64,000 bases of DNA, taken from assembly GCF_001941345.1 (NCBI RefSeq), contig NZ_CP009251.1, positions 2,744,768-2,808,767 of the forward strand, written 5' to 3'. Both the position numbers and the translations under genes were made by a program. The DNA is from Corynebacterium stationis (GTDB lineage: Bacteria; Actinomycetota; Actinomycetes; Mycobacteriales; Mycobacteriaceae). This document shows positions 8,843 to 18,494 of this stretch, in pieces. A model generated the notes under the pieces. It was not told the origin of the DNA. It did no database searches and saw only the letters and a program-made list of their open reading frames with translations. Numbering within the stretch: the first letter of the stretch is position 1; each line of letters begins with the position of its first letter.

Positions 8843-11007
8843 TGCGGGATGCCCTGTCTGTTGTTAAAAATGACTTCTCCAAAGTCCGCCGCAGTGTCAT
8901 GGCGACATGCCTGTTGCTCTTTCTTATCATCATTCCCCTGCTTTTTACGTGGTTTAACGTATTGGCTGCCTGGGATCCTTTCGGTAATACCAAAGACCTG
9001 AAGATTGCCGTCGCCAGTGAAGATGATGGCTACACCAGTGATTTCTTCCCCATCGAGGTCAATGCGGGAGACCAGGTCTTGTCGCAACTACGCGCGAATG
9101 AACAAATGGACTGGGTCATCACGAACCCCTCTGATGCCATTGAAGGAACCAAATCAGGGGAATACTACGCGTCAATTATCTTGCCCTCCACTTTCAGCGA
9201 TGACATGCTGACCTTTTACGCCGATGGTTCTCAGCCTGCCCAAATCGCGTTGCACACCAACGAGAAAAAGAATGCGCTAGCACCAACCATTGCTAATAAA
9301 GGCGCCGAGGGTATATCGGCTAATATTTCGGAGACTTTTACCCGCACCATTGGTGATGTCTCATTGGGATTGGTGACTTCCTTGTCTGATTTCTTAGACC
9401 AAGGTGACACTCAAGATGCACTCAGCCGTATTGAGGCACGTGCCGAAAATCTACAGTCTCAGCTACGCAATGGCGCGCGAACCGCGCGAACAATGGGCGA
9501 TTTAACGGAATCCGCTATCCCCCTGCTCGAAAGCGCTCAGCGTATTATTGATACCCCGAGGCCATCACTGCCTGACACCACTCGCGATGGCATCACGGAT
9601 ATATCTGCTTCTTCCGACGCCCTAGACGGTGCTTTATCTGCCACCCGCGAAAGCTATGCCATTGTCGGCGACCGCATCGATGCACTCTACGAAACAGCCA
9701 ACATTTCTCGAGAAACTCGTTCCGAAACGCTCAATACTTTGGCGAACAATGTCCAACTCAATATCAATGCTTACGAGGGTCTCAAGGACACCGTAAATAC
9801 CCGAATTCGCCCGCTAGCTCCGGCCGAAGCCGCGACCCTCACCGGTCAATTAGATGAGGCTATAGCTGCCCAAGAAAGCGTGCGTGATCGTCTGCGCGCT
9901 GCGTCGGATTCAGATAGCCCAGAACGTCCTGATTTCTCGTCGTTAGACCGGGCATCCAGCGCCATTGAGGATGTGCGAAACTCTGGCATTCGTGACCAAG
10001 TCAGTCAGCTGGCACAGACCCTGCGCGGCATCGGCGACACCATCGAATTGCCCGAAGGCGATATTCAGCTCAACACCGATTCCTTAGCAGGAGCGAGTGC
10101 AGCGCTTGACGATGTCGGTGCCACCCTAGACCAAAACGCGGATAGGCTCGACGACTTACTCGACCGGATAAACACCGCCAGCAGGACCGGCGATCTATCG
10201 GAGATCGCTGCAATTGTTGGCGATGATCCAGAAGCCTTTGCCCAAGCGCTTGCCGCCCCCGTGGAAGTAGAACGCCAAGCTATTTACCCTGTTGCTAGTT
10301 TTGGCGTAGGGATGGCTCCGCTGTACACCACTCTTGCGCTATGGGTTGGGGCACTCCTCGCTGCGGTCGCATTGCGCACCGATGTCGCAGCTAAGCTCAC
10401 CAAGCATCGCCCAAACCGCTTCGACGAGGAAGTAGACCTTGAAAACGAGACCGAAGACGACACGGCAGAGATTCCGTCCGAGGCACCAGAAGAACCTGAG
10501 GAGATCGGGCCATTCGCAAAGTACTTTGGGCGCTATGGCACCTTCGCGCTCGTTGGCCTTGCACAATCTACATTGTTAACCCTTGGCCTTATCTTCTTCG
10601 TTAAGCTCGAGCCAGCGCATCCTTTCCTGCTAGTACTGGCCGGCTGGGTCTCATCATGTATTTTCATGCTGTTGGTCTACGCATTAACAGTGGCTCTGAG
10701 TAATGCCGGTAAAGCATTGGCTGTATTCCTACTCGTCATACAAATCTCTAGCGCCGGTGGCTCCTACCCACTGCAACTTTTGCCGCACTGGTTCCAAAGC
10801 GTCAGCCCTTGGCTTCCGGCAACTTATTCCATCCGTGCATTCAGGTCGGCGCTCGCTGGCAGTTACGGTGCTGACTACTGGATTGCGCTAGCTATGCTGT
10901 TGCTCTTTGTCATCCCCGCTTTAATTCTCGGCGTGGTATTGCGCAAACCTTTGGCTAACTACACCTCGGGATTAAATAAAGCTCTGGCGAAGACCAAGAT
11001 GATGTAG
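8842..11007 (+). CDS. YhgE/Pip-domain membrane protein (second of tandem pair)
   Basis: A 721-residue paralogue of the preceding gene with the same plan: N-terminal helix ending LLFTWFNVLAAWDPFGNTKD, a long helical external domain, then about six membrane helices from about residue 490. The aligned segments WFN..A.WDPF/Y.NT.. and ASIILP/IP..F are shared by both. Unlike the first copy it carries an acidic cytoplasmic-type insert (EEVDLENETEDDTAE, about residues 530-555) between the first two C-terminal membrane helices. AAGGGGAG precedes the ATG. The 1-base overlap and shared architecture suggest the two proteins act together, perhaps as a heteromeric envelope complex (inference). Confidence 0.86.
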   Translation: MRDALSVVKNDFSKVRRSVMATCLLLFLIIIPLLFTWFNVLAAWDPFGNTKDLKIAVASEDDGYTSDFFPIEVNAGDQVLSQLRANEQMDWVITNPSDAIEGTKSGEYYASIILPSTFSDDMLTFYADGSQPAQIALHTNEKKNALAPTIANKGAEGISANISETFTRTIGDVSLGLVTSLSDFLDQGDTQDALSRIEARAENLQSQLRNGARTARTMGDLTESAIPLLESAQRIIDTPRPSLPDTTRDGITDISASSDALDGALSATRESYAIVGDRIDALYETANISRETRSETLNTLANNVQLNINAYEGLKDTVNTRIRPLAPAEAATLTGQLDEAIAAQESVRDRLRAASDSDSPERPDFSSLDRASSAIEDVRNSGIRDQVSQLAQTLRGIGDTIELPEGDIQLNTDSLAGASAALDDVGATLDQNADRLDDLLDRINTASRTGDLSEIAAIVGDDPEAFAQALAAPVEVERQAIYPVASFGVGMAPLYTTLALWVGALLAAVALRTDVAAKLTKHRPNRFDEEVDLENETEDDTAEIPSEAPEEPEEIGPFAKYFGRYGTFALVGLAQSTLLTLGLIFFVKLEPAHPFLLVLAGWVSSCIFMLLVYALTVALSNAGKALAVFLLVIQISSAGGSYPLQLLPHWFQSVSPWLPATYSIRAFRSALAGSYGADYWIALAMLLLFVIPALILGVVLRKPLANYTSGLNKALAKTKMM

Positions 11008-11056
11008 TTAGGATGGGAACTGTCCGCACATCGTCTCTCCTCAAGGAGGAATAGCA

Positions 11057-11590
11057 ATGGCACAACTAAGCAATCGAAAAGTAGCAGTTATCGCAACCCA
11101 CGGTTTCGAGGATTCGGAACTTACTAGCCCAGTGGATGCAGTCAAAGAAGCCGGTGCAACAGTTACCATCATCTCTACTGAGGACCAGCCAATCACCGGC
11201 AAAAATGGCACAGAAGTACAGGTAGATCTGACATCGAACCAAGCCAAGGCAGAGGATTTCGACGCCTTGCTTCTTCCGGGCGGCACCGGCAACGCCGATC
11301 AGATTCGCATGGATGAGCACGCAGTGAAGTTCGTCGAAGACATTTTTACCTCTGGGAAACCAACTGGCGTTATTTGTCATGGCGGCTGGATTCTTGCTGA
11401 TGCCGATGTGCTCAAGGGTCGTACCCTAACGTCTTTCCCCAGCCTCCAGACTGACCTGCGCAACGCGGGTGCTACCTGGGTGGATGAGGAAGTACACACC
11501 GATAACGGGCTAGTCTCCTCCCGCACTCCAGATGATCTTCCAGCATTCAATGCGAAGATCATCGAGGAATTCGCAGAAGGCGAGCACTAG
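11057..11590 (+). CDS. DJ-1/PfpI family protein (type 1 glutamine amidotransferase-like)
   Basis: 177 residues covering the full PfpI/YhbO subfamily fold: VAVIATHGFEDSEL at the start, LLLPGGTGNADQIR in the middle, and the nucleophile elbow TGVICHGGW with Cys near residue 108. Members act as stress-related hydrolases or deglycases for glyoxal-modified targets; the activity here is not established. A strong AAGGAGG lies upstream of the ATG. It follows the YhgE/Pip pair by 49 bp and could be read with it. Its stop codon overlaps that of the convergent FMN reductase gene. Confidence 0.92.
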   Translation: MAQLSNRKVAVIATHGFEDSELTSPVDAVKEAGATVTIISTEDQPITGKNGTEVQVDLTSNQAKAEDFDALLLPGGTGNADQIRMDEHAVKFVEDIFTSGKPTGVICHGGWILADADVLKGRTLTSFPSLQTDLRNAGATWVDEEVHTDNGLVSSRTPDDLPAFNAKIIEEFAEGEH

Positions 11591-12153
11591 AAGCCATAAG
11601 CGGCGTCTTTTTCATCCCGGATCTTTTGATAGGTCTGGGTCAACACCACGGTGTCTTCTACTAAACGATCTAATCGTTGGAGGACATCGTGGTTTACTAT
11701 TTCACCACGCAGCAGATCGGCGCTTTCAACAAAGACATAAGGTTGCACGACTTGGCCCTTCATATAGGTGACAATCGGCTGTAGCTGCTGCGCTAAAACG
11801 AGGTAATGCTTGGACGAACCGGCCGTGGCAAACATCCCGACGACCTTGTCACGAAAAGCATTGGTAGGAAGGATGTCGAAGACATTCTTCAGCGCTGCTG
11901 GGATCGAGGCTTGGAAGATTGGCGTGCCGATGACTAGCGCATCAGCCTGCATAATCTTCTGCGCGATTTCTCCTGTATCACCGGTGTATTCGGTGTAGTT
12001 TCGGCCATCAGAGAAGACCATGTCGACCTCGGCCAAATCGATGATTTCGACATCGATATCAGAGTCGTACACCGCAAAAGCCTGCTTTAAATACTCCGCC
12101 ACCGTTTTGGTTTTGGTTCCGACATTAGAGCCCGAAATTAGTACAACGCGCAT
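11587..12153 (-). CDS. NADPH-dependent FMN reductase (flavodoxin-like fold)
   Basis: 188 residues beginning with the FMN phosphate-binding loop LISGSNVGTKTKT and containing the ALVIGTPIFQASIPAALKNVFD segment of the SsuE/MsuE family. Such reductases supply reduced FMN to a partner monooxygenase. Here the partner is almost certainly the luciferase-like protein encoded directly upstream: the upstream TAA overlaps this ATG by one base, so the two are translationally coupled. No substrate genes are nearby, so the oxidised compound is unknown. Confidence 0.9.
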   Translation of the reverse strand: MRVVLISGSNVGTKTKTVAEYLKQAFAVYDSDIDVEIIDLAEVDMVFSDGRNYTEYTGDTGEIAQKIMQADALVIGTPIFQASIPAALKNVFDILPTNAFRDKVVGMFATAGSSKHYLVLAQQLQPIVTYMKGQVVQPYVFVESADLLRGEIVNHDVLQRLDRLVEDTVVLTQTYQKIRDEKDAAYGF

Positions 12154-13262
12154 TAATTATCTTTCTCCTCATCTTGAGCTTTGGCATCGGCAGCCGTGTA
12201 TTTGCGAATTACTGGCAGAATTTCCTCGCCGATAATGTCAATCTGCTTCATTACTTCATCAAATGGCACGCCACCGAAGTCGATCTGTCCAATGTATCGC
12301 TGATGCCCGAAGACTTCGTGCTGGTGCAAGATATTTTCGATGACCTGCTGCGGACTACCCATATTGGCAATGCTCATCGGATCCACGTTTTGGGCATACA
12401 TCTGCTTCGATAGACCCTGTCCGTTGGTGCGGATCATGCCCTCATTCATGTAGCGGTAGGTATTCTGCAGTGCCTTTTGCGAAGTCTCTGCCACGTGGAA
12501 GAAACCAGCCGTGGTGATAGGCAAGGTAGCGGGGTCGAATCCGGCATGTTCTGCCGCCTGGCGGTAGGCATCCACCGTGCGAGCAAAGATGGAGGTAGTT
12601 CCACCGAGGTGTGCCATGACCATTGGCACGCCTGCCAATCCAGCTTTAATCGCGCTGCCTGGTGCGCCGCCGACAGCGCGCCAAATACGCAAGCGATCCT
12701 CAATTGGGCGAGGGATAACTTCTGCTTCATTTAATGGTGCACGGAATTGCCCTGACCAGGTCACCGATTCTTCACGATTAATCTGCAGCAGTAGCTCGAG
12801 CTTTTCTTCATAGAGCTCTTCATAATCACGAAGGTCATATCCCAAAAGTTCAAAGAGCCCCACGCGTGATGCGCGTCCCGCAACCAACTCAATGCGTCCG
12901 TTTGAGATGAGGTCCAACGTGGAGAAATTCTCATAGACGCGCACAGGATCCGAAGTACTAATAATCGTCGAGGAGCTACCGATGCGCATAGTGGACGTCG
13001 CCTGCGCGATAGCGCCCAAGATGACAGCGTGCGCTTGGGAGGCGAAGAATTCCTGGTGCGATTCACCTAATCCGAAGTAGTCCAGCCCTGCCTGTTCGGC
13101 TGCTTGCGCGTAGCGGATAAATTCATGCACCCGCTCTTTGGTGCTAACCCGAGAACCATCATTCGGGTTGGGAAGGTGGTCACCTAGGGTATAAATACCA
13201 AATTCGAGACCTTGACCTTTATCAAAGCCAAAATCGTGCATGGGGTTGGGAGTATCCGCCAC
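12153..13262 (-). CDS. LLM-class flavin-dependent oxidoreductase (luciferase-like monooxygenase)
   Basis: 369 residues with the bacterial luciferase TIM-barrel pattern: FGIYTLGDH near the start, EQAGLDYFGLGESHQEFFASQAHAVILGAIAQATSTMRIGS, the family signature DPVRVYENFSTLDLISNGRIELVAGRASR, and the late NMGSPQQVIENI segment. These enzymes use FMNH2 and O2 to oxidise small molecules. Its own reductase is encoded immediately downstream with a 1-base overlap, giving a two-component system. Substrate cannot be deduced. Confidence 0.92.
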   Translation of the reverse strand: MADTPNPMHDFGFDKGQGLEFGIYTLGDHLPNPNDGSRVSTKERVHEFIRYAQAAEQAGLDYFGLGESHQEFFASQAHAVILGAIAQATSTMRIGSSSTIISTSDPVRVYENFSTLDLISNGRIELVAGRASRVGLFELLGYDLRDYEELYEEKLELLLQINREESVTWSGQFRAPLNEAEVIPRPIEDRLRIWRAVGGAPGSAIKAGLAGVPMVMAHLGGTTSIFARTVDAYRQAAEHAGFDPATLPITTAGFFHVAETSQKALQNTYRYMNEGMIRTNGQGLSKQMYAQNVDPMSIANMGSPQQVIENILHQHEVFGHQRYIGQIDFGGVPFDEVMKQIDIIGEEILPVIRKYTAADAKAQDEEKDN

Positions 13263-13369
13263 GTTGCATCCTTAGTGTTGTAATTTAAATAGCTTCTTAA
13301 TCCTGGCAACTACCATTCTGGCCGAACTATTCCGGAAAACGTCGATTTACATGATACGTCACCAATAGC

Positions 13370-13414
13370 AAAAGGCCGCCTCCCACATCTTGGTATTAGA
13401 TGAGGAAGCGACCT
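13370..13414 (-). terminator. Rho-independent terminator of the pat transcript
   Basis: Read on the minus strand, a long stem (arms about 13398-13414 and 13373-13390, with a few G-U pairs and one bulge) is followed directly by TTTT. It lies 72 bp after the aminotransferase stop codon. Confidence 0.75.
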
Positions 13415-13485
13415 GTCACTTCGTTTACCCGGGAAGAAACTTACCTAGGTCGAGCTCTTTCGCGCTCACAGCGCGTTAGACGACG

Positions 13486-14532
13486 TCACTTGATTACGGC
13501 GGACCCAAAAGCCTTCAGCAAGACATCGGTTTCTTCTTCCGTTGTGGTGGAAATACGCACACCTTCTGGGAAGGCGCGGATGAGTACGCCAGCTTCGGCG
13601 AATTTGGCGGCGAGTTCTTGCGGAGGAAGTGGGAGGGCAGCAGCCGGGAGCCACACGAAATTCGCTTCGGAGGCGATTGCGCCCCAATCGGCGAAAGCTT
13701 TTGCGATGCGCTCACGGGCGATGACGGCTTCATCGATACGCTCTTTAAGCTCTTCTTTGGCATCTAATGCCGCAAGTGCACCTGCTTGTGCCAGGGAGTT
13801 CACAGAGAAAGGAATAGCTACCTTGTTGATCGCCTCAATGAGATTGCGCGGGCCGAAAGCATAACCCACACGAGCCCCGGCGAGGCCGTAAGCCTTAGAG
13901 AAGGTGCGCAGGCCCACGACGTTGTCGTATTTTGCGATGACCTCGGTGCCAATCGGCTGACTTTCAGCGCGGTTGTACTCAAAATAAGCCTCGTCGAGGC
14001 CGACCACAACATTCGCGGGAACCTTAGCCATGAAGGCCTCAAACTCGTCGTTGCTAATGGTGGTACCGGAAGGGTTATTCGGGTTGCAGATAAACACCAG
14101 GCTGGTCTTATCCGTAATGGCCGCTGCGAGACCATCCATATCTAGACCCTGCTCCGGGGTAAGCTCCACAGGCACGGGGGTTGCACCGACGACCTGCGCG
14201 AAGATTGGATAAGCCTCGAAGCTGCGCCACGGGAAAACCACCTCATTATCGGCAGTGGTGGTGGCGTGGACCAGCTGCTGGCACAACGCGGAGGAACCCG
14301 TGCCAACGGCGGTCTGTTCAAAATCCACACCTAAATGCTTGGCCAACGCGGTGCGCAATTCAACGGCACCCATATCTGGATAGCGATTCACGCCAATTGC
14401 TGCCTCGCTCATGGCCTTAGCTACCGAAGGCAGCGGGGCATAGGAGGACTCATTGGATGAGAGCTTGACGGCATCATCCATGCGTGCGCCTGGTACATAA
14501 GCGGGGAGGTTGTCCAGATCTTTTCGGATCAT
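13486..14532 (-). CDS. pat: aromatic amino acid aminotransferase (HisC-like)
   Basis: A 348-residue class I/II PLP aminotransferase, close in sequence and length to corynebacterial Pat/AroT, which transaminates phenylpyruvate and related aromatic keto acids. Visible motifs: KLSSNESSYAP near residue 23, CNPNNPSGT at 149-157, the Asp-Glu-Ala-Tyr segment at 180-183, and the PLP lysine K213 in TFSKAYGLAGARVGYAFG. A true HisC would usually sit in a his operon; here the neighbours are a 2-keto acid decarboxylase, an ABC importer and the trp operon, which fits an aromatic role. Monocistronic, with its own terminator. Confidence 0.85.
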   Translation of the reverse strand: MIRKDLDNLPAYVPGARMDDAVKLSSNESSYAPLPSVAKAMSEAAIGVNRYPDMGAVELRTALAKHLGVDFEQTAVGTGSSALCQQLVHATTTADNEVVFPWRSFEAYPIFAQVVGATPVPVELTPEQGLDMDGLAAAITDKTSLVFICNPNNPSGTTISNDEFEAFMAKVPANVVVGLDEAYFEYNRAESQPIGTEVIAKYDNVVGLRTFSKAYGLAGARVGYAFGPRNLIEAINKVAIPFSVNSLAQAGALAALDAKEELKERIDEAVIARERIAKAFADWGAIASEANFVWLPAAALPLPPQELAAKFAEAGVLIRAFPEGVRISTTTEEETDVLLKAFGSAVIK

Positions 14533-14635
14533 TATCTATAGCTACCTTTTCTTGTGCTTTATTAAACGCTGCAGGTTTATAGGGTGTGACCGCGAAACCT
14601 AGCTTTATCCTAGCCCGCGGGCAACCAGTCCCATG

Positions 14636-16306
14636 TTATGGATTACGGGGACCGCGTGGGCCGAAGTCAAAATCAGCGGTCATAGGACCAAAGGCCTTCA
14701 ACCCAGCAGGTGCATCCATAGCGTCAAGGTGGACTTCGAGGAAAGCTCCGGCATCAGAAGCCTGAATCTTGCTCAATGCGTCTTCGAGTTCACCTTCGGT
14801 ACGCGCCTGGTAGGACACCATGGTGGTATCCGGGACAAAGACTTGCGGAAGCTTGGCGTATTGCCAATCAGCAATGTCGTTGTACTTTTCTTCCATACCG
14901 AGGATATAACGCTCAATGGTGTAGCCCTTGTTGTTGACCAGCACGATAATCGGCTTGAGGTCTTCACGCAGGATGGTTGAGAGTTCCTGGGCAGTGAGCT
15001 GGAAAGAGCCATCGCCGATAAAGAGCACGTGTCGGCGGTCGCGGTTTGCCAGCATGCTGCCCAATAGTGCGGGCAGGGTAAAGCCAATAGCGCCCCAGAT
15101 AGGGGAGTTGATATAACGTGCACCCTTGGGCAGACGCTCTGGGGTGAGACCAATGTGGGAGGTTCCGGCCTCTGCAATCACGGTGTCATCGTCTTCCAAG
15201 AAACGGATGAATCGCGGCCACATGCGCGCATGCGTTAATGGTGCTTCGGCCCTAACTTCCCATTTTTCGTAGACAAACTCTTCCTTTTTCTTCTTGCGAG
15301 AGGTCTTGGTGCGGTCGATAAGGGCATCGAGAAGCTCTAGCGTATTGATGCCGACGAAAAACTCACCGCCGACGTTGACGTGCTGGTCACCGAAGTTCAC
15401 GATGGCTTCCGCAGGCAGGTGGTGGGTGAAGGAACCGGAATTCACCTCGATGAAGCGTGGGTTGGTGGTAAAGAGCAGGTCAGCCGATTCCACAATCTTT
15501 TGAACACCCGGTGCGGAAGCCTTGCCGTTGTAGGAGCCAAGGAAAAGGCCATCGCGTTCGGAAAGCACGCCCTTGCCGGAAGTCAGCTGGGAATAAGGAA
15601 TCTGCAGCTTATCCACCAAGGTACGAAATTTTTCCGTGAAACCGTGGCGATCAGTGTCCTGGTCAAAGAGAAAGACAGGCTTTTTCGCCTCGGCGATGCG
15701 CTCTAACACGCGGGCGGTGGCGGCTTCGAGGCGTTCGGCATCGGAAGTTGGCAGCGTCGTGTCCAATACTTCGTCTGGTGCTTCAATTTCCAGATGCGTG
15801 ATATCCGAAGGGATCTGGATGTGCACTGGGCGCTTTTCGCGCAAGCAGATGTGCAGCGCGCGGTCTAGCTCTTCCACCACGTTCATCGGCGTAATGCGCA
15901 CCGCTGCACCAGTAAACGGCAGGATAGATTCGAGCATGTTCTCAAAGTCGCCATCGGCAAGCGAGTGGTGCAGATTCCAGCGATATTCCGTGGAATACAA
16001 CGGGGGAGAACCGGCCAAGCTCACCATGGGAATGTGCTCCGCGCGTGCACCAGCGATGCCATTGAGCGCGGAGAGCTCACCCACGCCATAGGTCGTCAGC
16101 AGCGCGCCGACGCCTGACTGACGGCCGTAGCCATCTGCCGCATATGCCGCGTTGAGCTCATTACACGCGCCTACAAATTCGATGTTGTCTGCTTCGTTGA
16201 TCTGCTCGATGAAGCTTAAGTTGAAATCTCCGGGCACACCGATGATGTGTTCAATCCCCAGTTCTTTCAACCGCCTAATGATGAATTCACCTACGGTAGT
16301 GCGCAT
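14636..16306 (-). CDS. thiamine diphosphate-dependent 2-keto acid decarboxylase (indolepyruvate/phenylpyruvate decarboxylase type)
   Basis: About 556 residues with the complete pyruvate decarboxylase-type layout. The N-terminal domain has the activating Glu in FVGACNELNAAYAADGYGR and the LHHSLADGDF segment with the His pair. The C-terminal TPP-binding motif starts at GDGSFQLTAQELS and ends VNNKGYTIE. It decarboxylates a 2-keto acid to an aldehyde. I chose the ATG at 16306 because GAGGA lies upstream and MRTTVGEF matches the family start; an ATG at 16342 adds 12 unlikely residues. The aromatic aminotransferase next door suggests an Ehrlich-type pathway from aromatic amino acids. A divergent PucR gene is its probable regulator. 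Confidence 0.87.
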   Translation of the reverse strand: MRTTVGEFIIRRLKELGIEHIIGVPGDFNLSFIEQINEADNIEFVGACNELNAAYAADGYGRQSGVGALLTTYGVGELSALNGIAGARAEHIPMVSLAGSPPLYSTEYRWNLHHSLADGDFENMLESILPFTGAAVRITPMNVVEELDRALHICLREKRPVHIQIPSDITHLEIEAPDEVLDTTLPTSDAERLEAATARVLERIAEAKKPVFLFDQDTDRHGFTEKFRTLVDKLQIPYSQLTSGKGVLSERDGLFLGSYNGKASAPGVQKIVESADLLFTTNPRFIEVNSGSFTHHLPAEAIVNFGDQHVNVGGEFFVGINTLELLDALIDRTKTSRKKKKEEFVYEKWEVRAEAPLTHARMWPRFIRFLEDDDTVIAEAGTSHIGLTPERLPKGARYINSPIWGAIGFTLPALLGSMLANRDRRHVLFIGDGSFQLTAQELSTILREDLKPIIVLVNNKGYTIERYILGMEEKYNDIADWQYAKLPQVFVPDTTMVSYQARTEGELEDALSKIQASDAGAFLEVHLDAMDAPAGLKAFGPMTADFDFGPRGPRNP

Positions 16307-16445
16307 CGTCTTATCCTCAACTTTCTTGCCATGTGACGGCATTATCCTGCATTAACACCTATTGTGCTGCACATCACTTTCAAAGTCACTAGACAAAAAG
16401 CGTGAATTTCTTCGACGAATGTCAAAATGTGCCACACTTTGAACC

Positions 16446-17651
16446 ATGGATTCCTCCACGCCACAAGCAACACCCCGCGCGGCCCAGCTCGGTCAGATTC
16501 AATCTTTGGTCGATGAGTTAGCCAGCAAGCTGCAGCGTTCAGTCCAGGTTGATACGCCGGCCTTTTATGCCTTTTGCTCCAGCCCACAATATGGCGAGGT
16601 CGATAATGAGCGGGTTTTTAATGTGCTGCACCGTGAACCCAACCCCGAGCCCATCCCGTGGCTAGTTGCCAACGGCGTACAGGAATCCCGCGATGCTGTG
16701 CGTGTGCCCGCTCATAAAGAATTCGACTTGCTTCCGCGCCTGTGCGTTCCGCTGTGGGAAGGGGAGAAGCTGTGCGGACACATCTGGCTCATTGACTCGC
16801 CAGCTATTAGTGAAGAGGACTTAGAGATCATCACCAGCTATCGTCGGCCGATTATTGACCTGATGGCCGCGCGCGATGAAACCTTTGTACGGCGCGTAGC
16901 AGAGATGCGCGAGATAGCTCGCGATGTCACCTTGGGCCTAGATGGGTCGCTCGCGCATGCGGTGGACAATAATTTCTTGCCGCGGAGCGGGGTCATCCGT
17001 ATTCACCAGCTCACCATTCGTGAGGCCGCCGAAGCTGCAGTCACCACAGATGCACCTGAGCGGCTCATGTTGGAATTGCTGCGCTTTCGGCGCCGTCGAC
17101 CTTTCCTTGTCACGGATAATCATGATGGGTTGACCATCGTCGAGCGCTCAGATGATGTGGCCGCATCGCAGTCGCTTTTCGATGCCCTCCAGGCCGCCTC
17201 AGTCGCCGTCGGCGCCCAAGTTGTTTCACGTGGAACATCGACAATCAATGAGTTAAGTGGCGCCCGCAATACAGCCCGGCGCGCGAGTTTCATCGCCACG
17301 GTGGCGTCACTGCTTGGGCAAGAAACCCTCACATGGGAGGATTCCGGCGCTTGGCGCTTGTTGTTGGGCTGGGAGCTTACGCCCGCGACCGTCAGCGCAA
17401 TTTCCCCAGCAGCGGCAGCCCTGATTGCTGAGGGTTCCCAATTTTTATGGGAGACGGTGCTGGAGTATTTAGACAATGCTCGTAATGTCACCGCCACCGC
17501 AGATAACCTGTTTATTCACCGCGCTACTTTGCACTACCGCTTGGAAAAAGCTCGAACAGTGTTGCCCCAAGGCGCGCTCGATGATGGTTGGGAGTCCACC
17601 TGTTTACACGCAGCGCTGCGCCTTCATGCGGCGTTGAATACAGTGCCATAG
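16446..17651 (+). CDS. PucR-family transcriptional regulator
   Basis: A 401-residue protein with the PucR C-terminal helix-turn-helix (about residues 340-395; NVTATADNLFIHRATLHYRLEKA). No recognisable N-terminal purine-catabolism domain; residues 1-150 look like a GAF-type sensory region. Such proteins usually activate an adjacent catabolic gene in response to a metabolite. The gene is divergent from the keto acid decarboxylase, with ~140 bp between starts, so it probably controls it (inference). A parS-type sequence is embedded in its coding region at 17222-17237. Confidence 0.85.
   Translation: MDSSTPQATPRAAQLGQIQSLVDELASKLQRSVQVDTPAFYAFCSSPQYGEVDNERVFNVLHREPNPEPIPWLVANGVQESRDAVRVPAHKEFDLLPRLCVPLWEGEKLCGHIWLIDSPAISEEDLEIITSYRRPIIDLMAARDETFVRRVAEMREIARDVTLGLDGSLAHAVDNNFLPRSGVIRIHQLTIREAAEAAVTTDAPERLMLELLRFRRRRPFLVTDNHDGLTIVERSDDVAASQSLFDALQAASVAVGAQVVSRGTSTINELSGARNTARRASFIATVASLLGQETLTWEDSGAWRLLLGWELTPATVSAISPAAAALIAEGSQFLWETVLEYLDNARNVTATADNLFIHRATLHYRLEKARTVLPQGALDDGWESTCLHAALRLHAALNTVP
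17222..17237. other. parS: parS site (in PucR gene)
   Basis: TGTTTCACGTGGAACA, matching the parS consensus TGTTNCACGTGNAACA. In frame it encodes Val-Ser-Arg-Gly-Thr. About 46 kb from the oriC DnaA boxes. Confidence 0.85.
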
Positions 17652-17693
17652 AAAAATCCAGTCTCGCCCGGGGAGAACGAAGACTGGATTTTC
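17652..17693. terminator. bidirectional terminator between PucR and ABC importer genes
   Basis: Perfect 12-bp stem (17653-17664 with 17681-17692), A-rich on one side and T-rich on the other, between two convergent genes. Confidence 0.8.
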
Positions 17694-17705
17694 GGAGCAG
17701 ATTTT

Positions 17706-18494
17706 CTACTGCAGCAGAGTGCGGTCAGAAGTTCCGCCTTTAATCTTGGCAAATTCTGACATGAGGTCTTGCACGGCGAGTTTTTGCTTTTGCTCTTCGG
17801 AAGCCTCGTAAATAATTTTGCCATCATGCATCATGATGAGTCGGTTGCCCACCTGGATGGCTTGCGCCATGTTGTGGGTGACCATCAAGGTGGTTAGGTT
17901 GCCTTGGGAGACAATACGTTCCGTCAAGGTGGTCACCAGCTCCGCACGTTGGGGGTCTAGCGCTGCGGTGTGCTCATCGAGCAGCATCACGTCAGGGTTG
18001 GTAAAGCCCGCCATGAGAAGGCTGAGCGCCTGGCGCTGACCACCCGACAGCAGACCCACCTTGGAGCCCATGCGATCTTCGAGGCCAAGTTCTAGGCTTG
18101 CGAGCTGCTCGCGGAAGAATGCCCGGCGCTTGGAGTTAAGTCCCAATGACAGCCCACGGCCTTTGCCACGCAAGTATGCGAGGGAGAGGTTTTCTTCAAT
18201 CGTGAGGTTTGGTGCAGTACCCGCCATCGGGTCTTGGAAGACGCGGCCGACAACCTTCGCACGCTTGTGCTCCGGTTGGCGGGAGACATTCTTGCCTTCG
18301 ATGGAGATGGTTCCGGAATCAACTATCAACCGACCTGAAATCGAGTTGAGCAATGTTGATTTTCCGGCGCCATTAGAACCAATCACGGTGACGAAATCAC
18401 CGGGATTTAGATGCAGGGAGACATCGACAAGCGCCTTGCGTTCGTTGGCTGTGCCGGCGAAGAAGGTTTTGGAAATGCTATCAATCTTAAGCAT
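17706..18494 (-). CDS. ABC importer ATP-binding protein (next to trp operon)
   Basis: 262 residues with all ATPase motifs: Walker A GSNGAGKST near residue 39, signature LLSGGQRQALSLL near 145-157, Walker B VMLLDEHTAALD near 170, and the switch His in VTHNMAQA. It energises the importer formed with the two genes upstream, whose coding regions overlap (8 bp with the permease). The set resembles the TrpX-type importers predicted for tryptophan in other Gram-positives. Lying head-to-head with the trp operon supports an aromatic amino acid as substrate, but this is inference. Confidence 0.9.
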   Translation of the reverse strand: MLKIDSISKTFFAGTANERKALVDVSLHLNPGDFVTVIGSNGAGKSTLLNSISGRLIVDSGTISIEGKNVSRQPEHKRAKVVGRVFQDPMAGTAPNLTIEENLSLAYLRGKGRGLSLGLNSKRRAFFREQLASLELGLEDRMGSKVGLLSGGQRQALSLLMAGFTNPDVMLLDEHTAALDPQRAELVTTLTERIVSQGNLTTLMVTHNMAQAIQVGNRLIMMHDGKIIYEASEEQKQKLAVQDLMSEFAKIKGGTSDRTLLQ

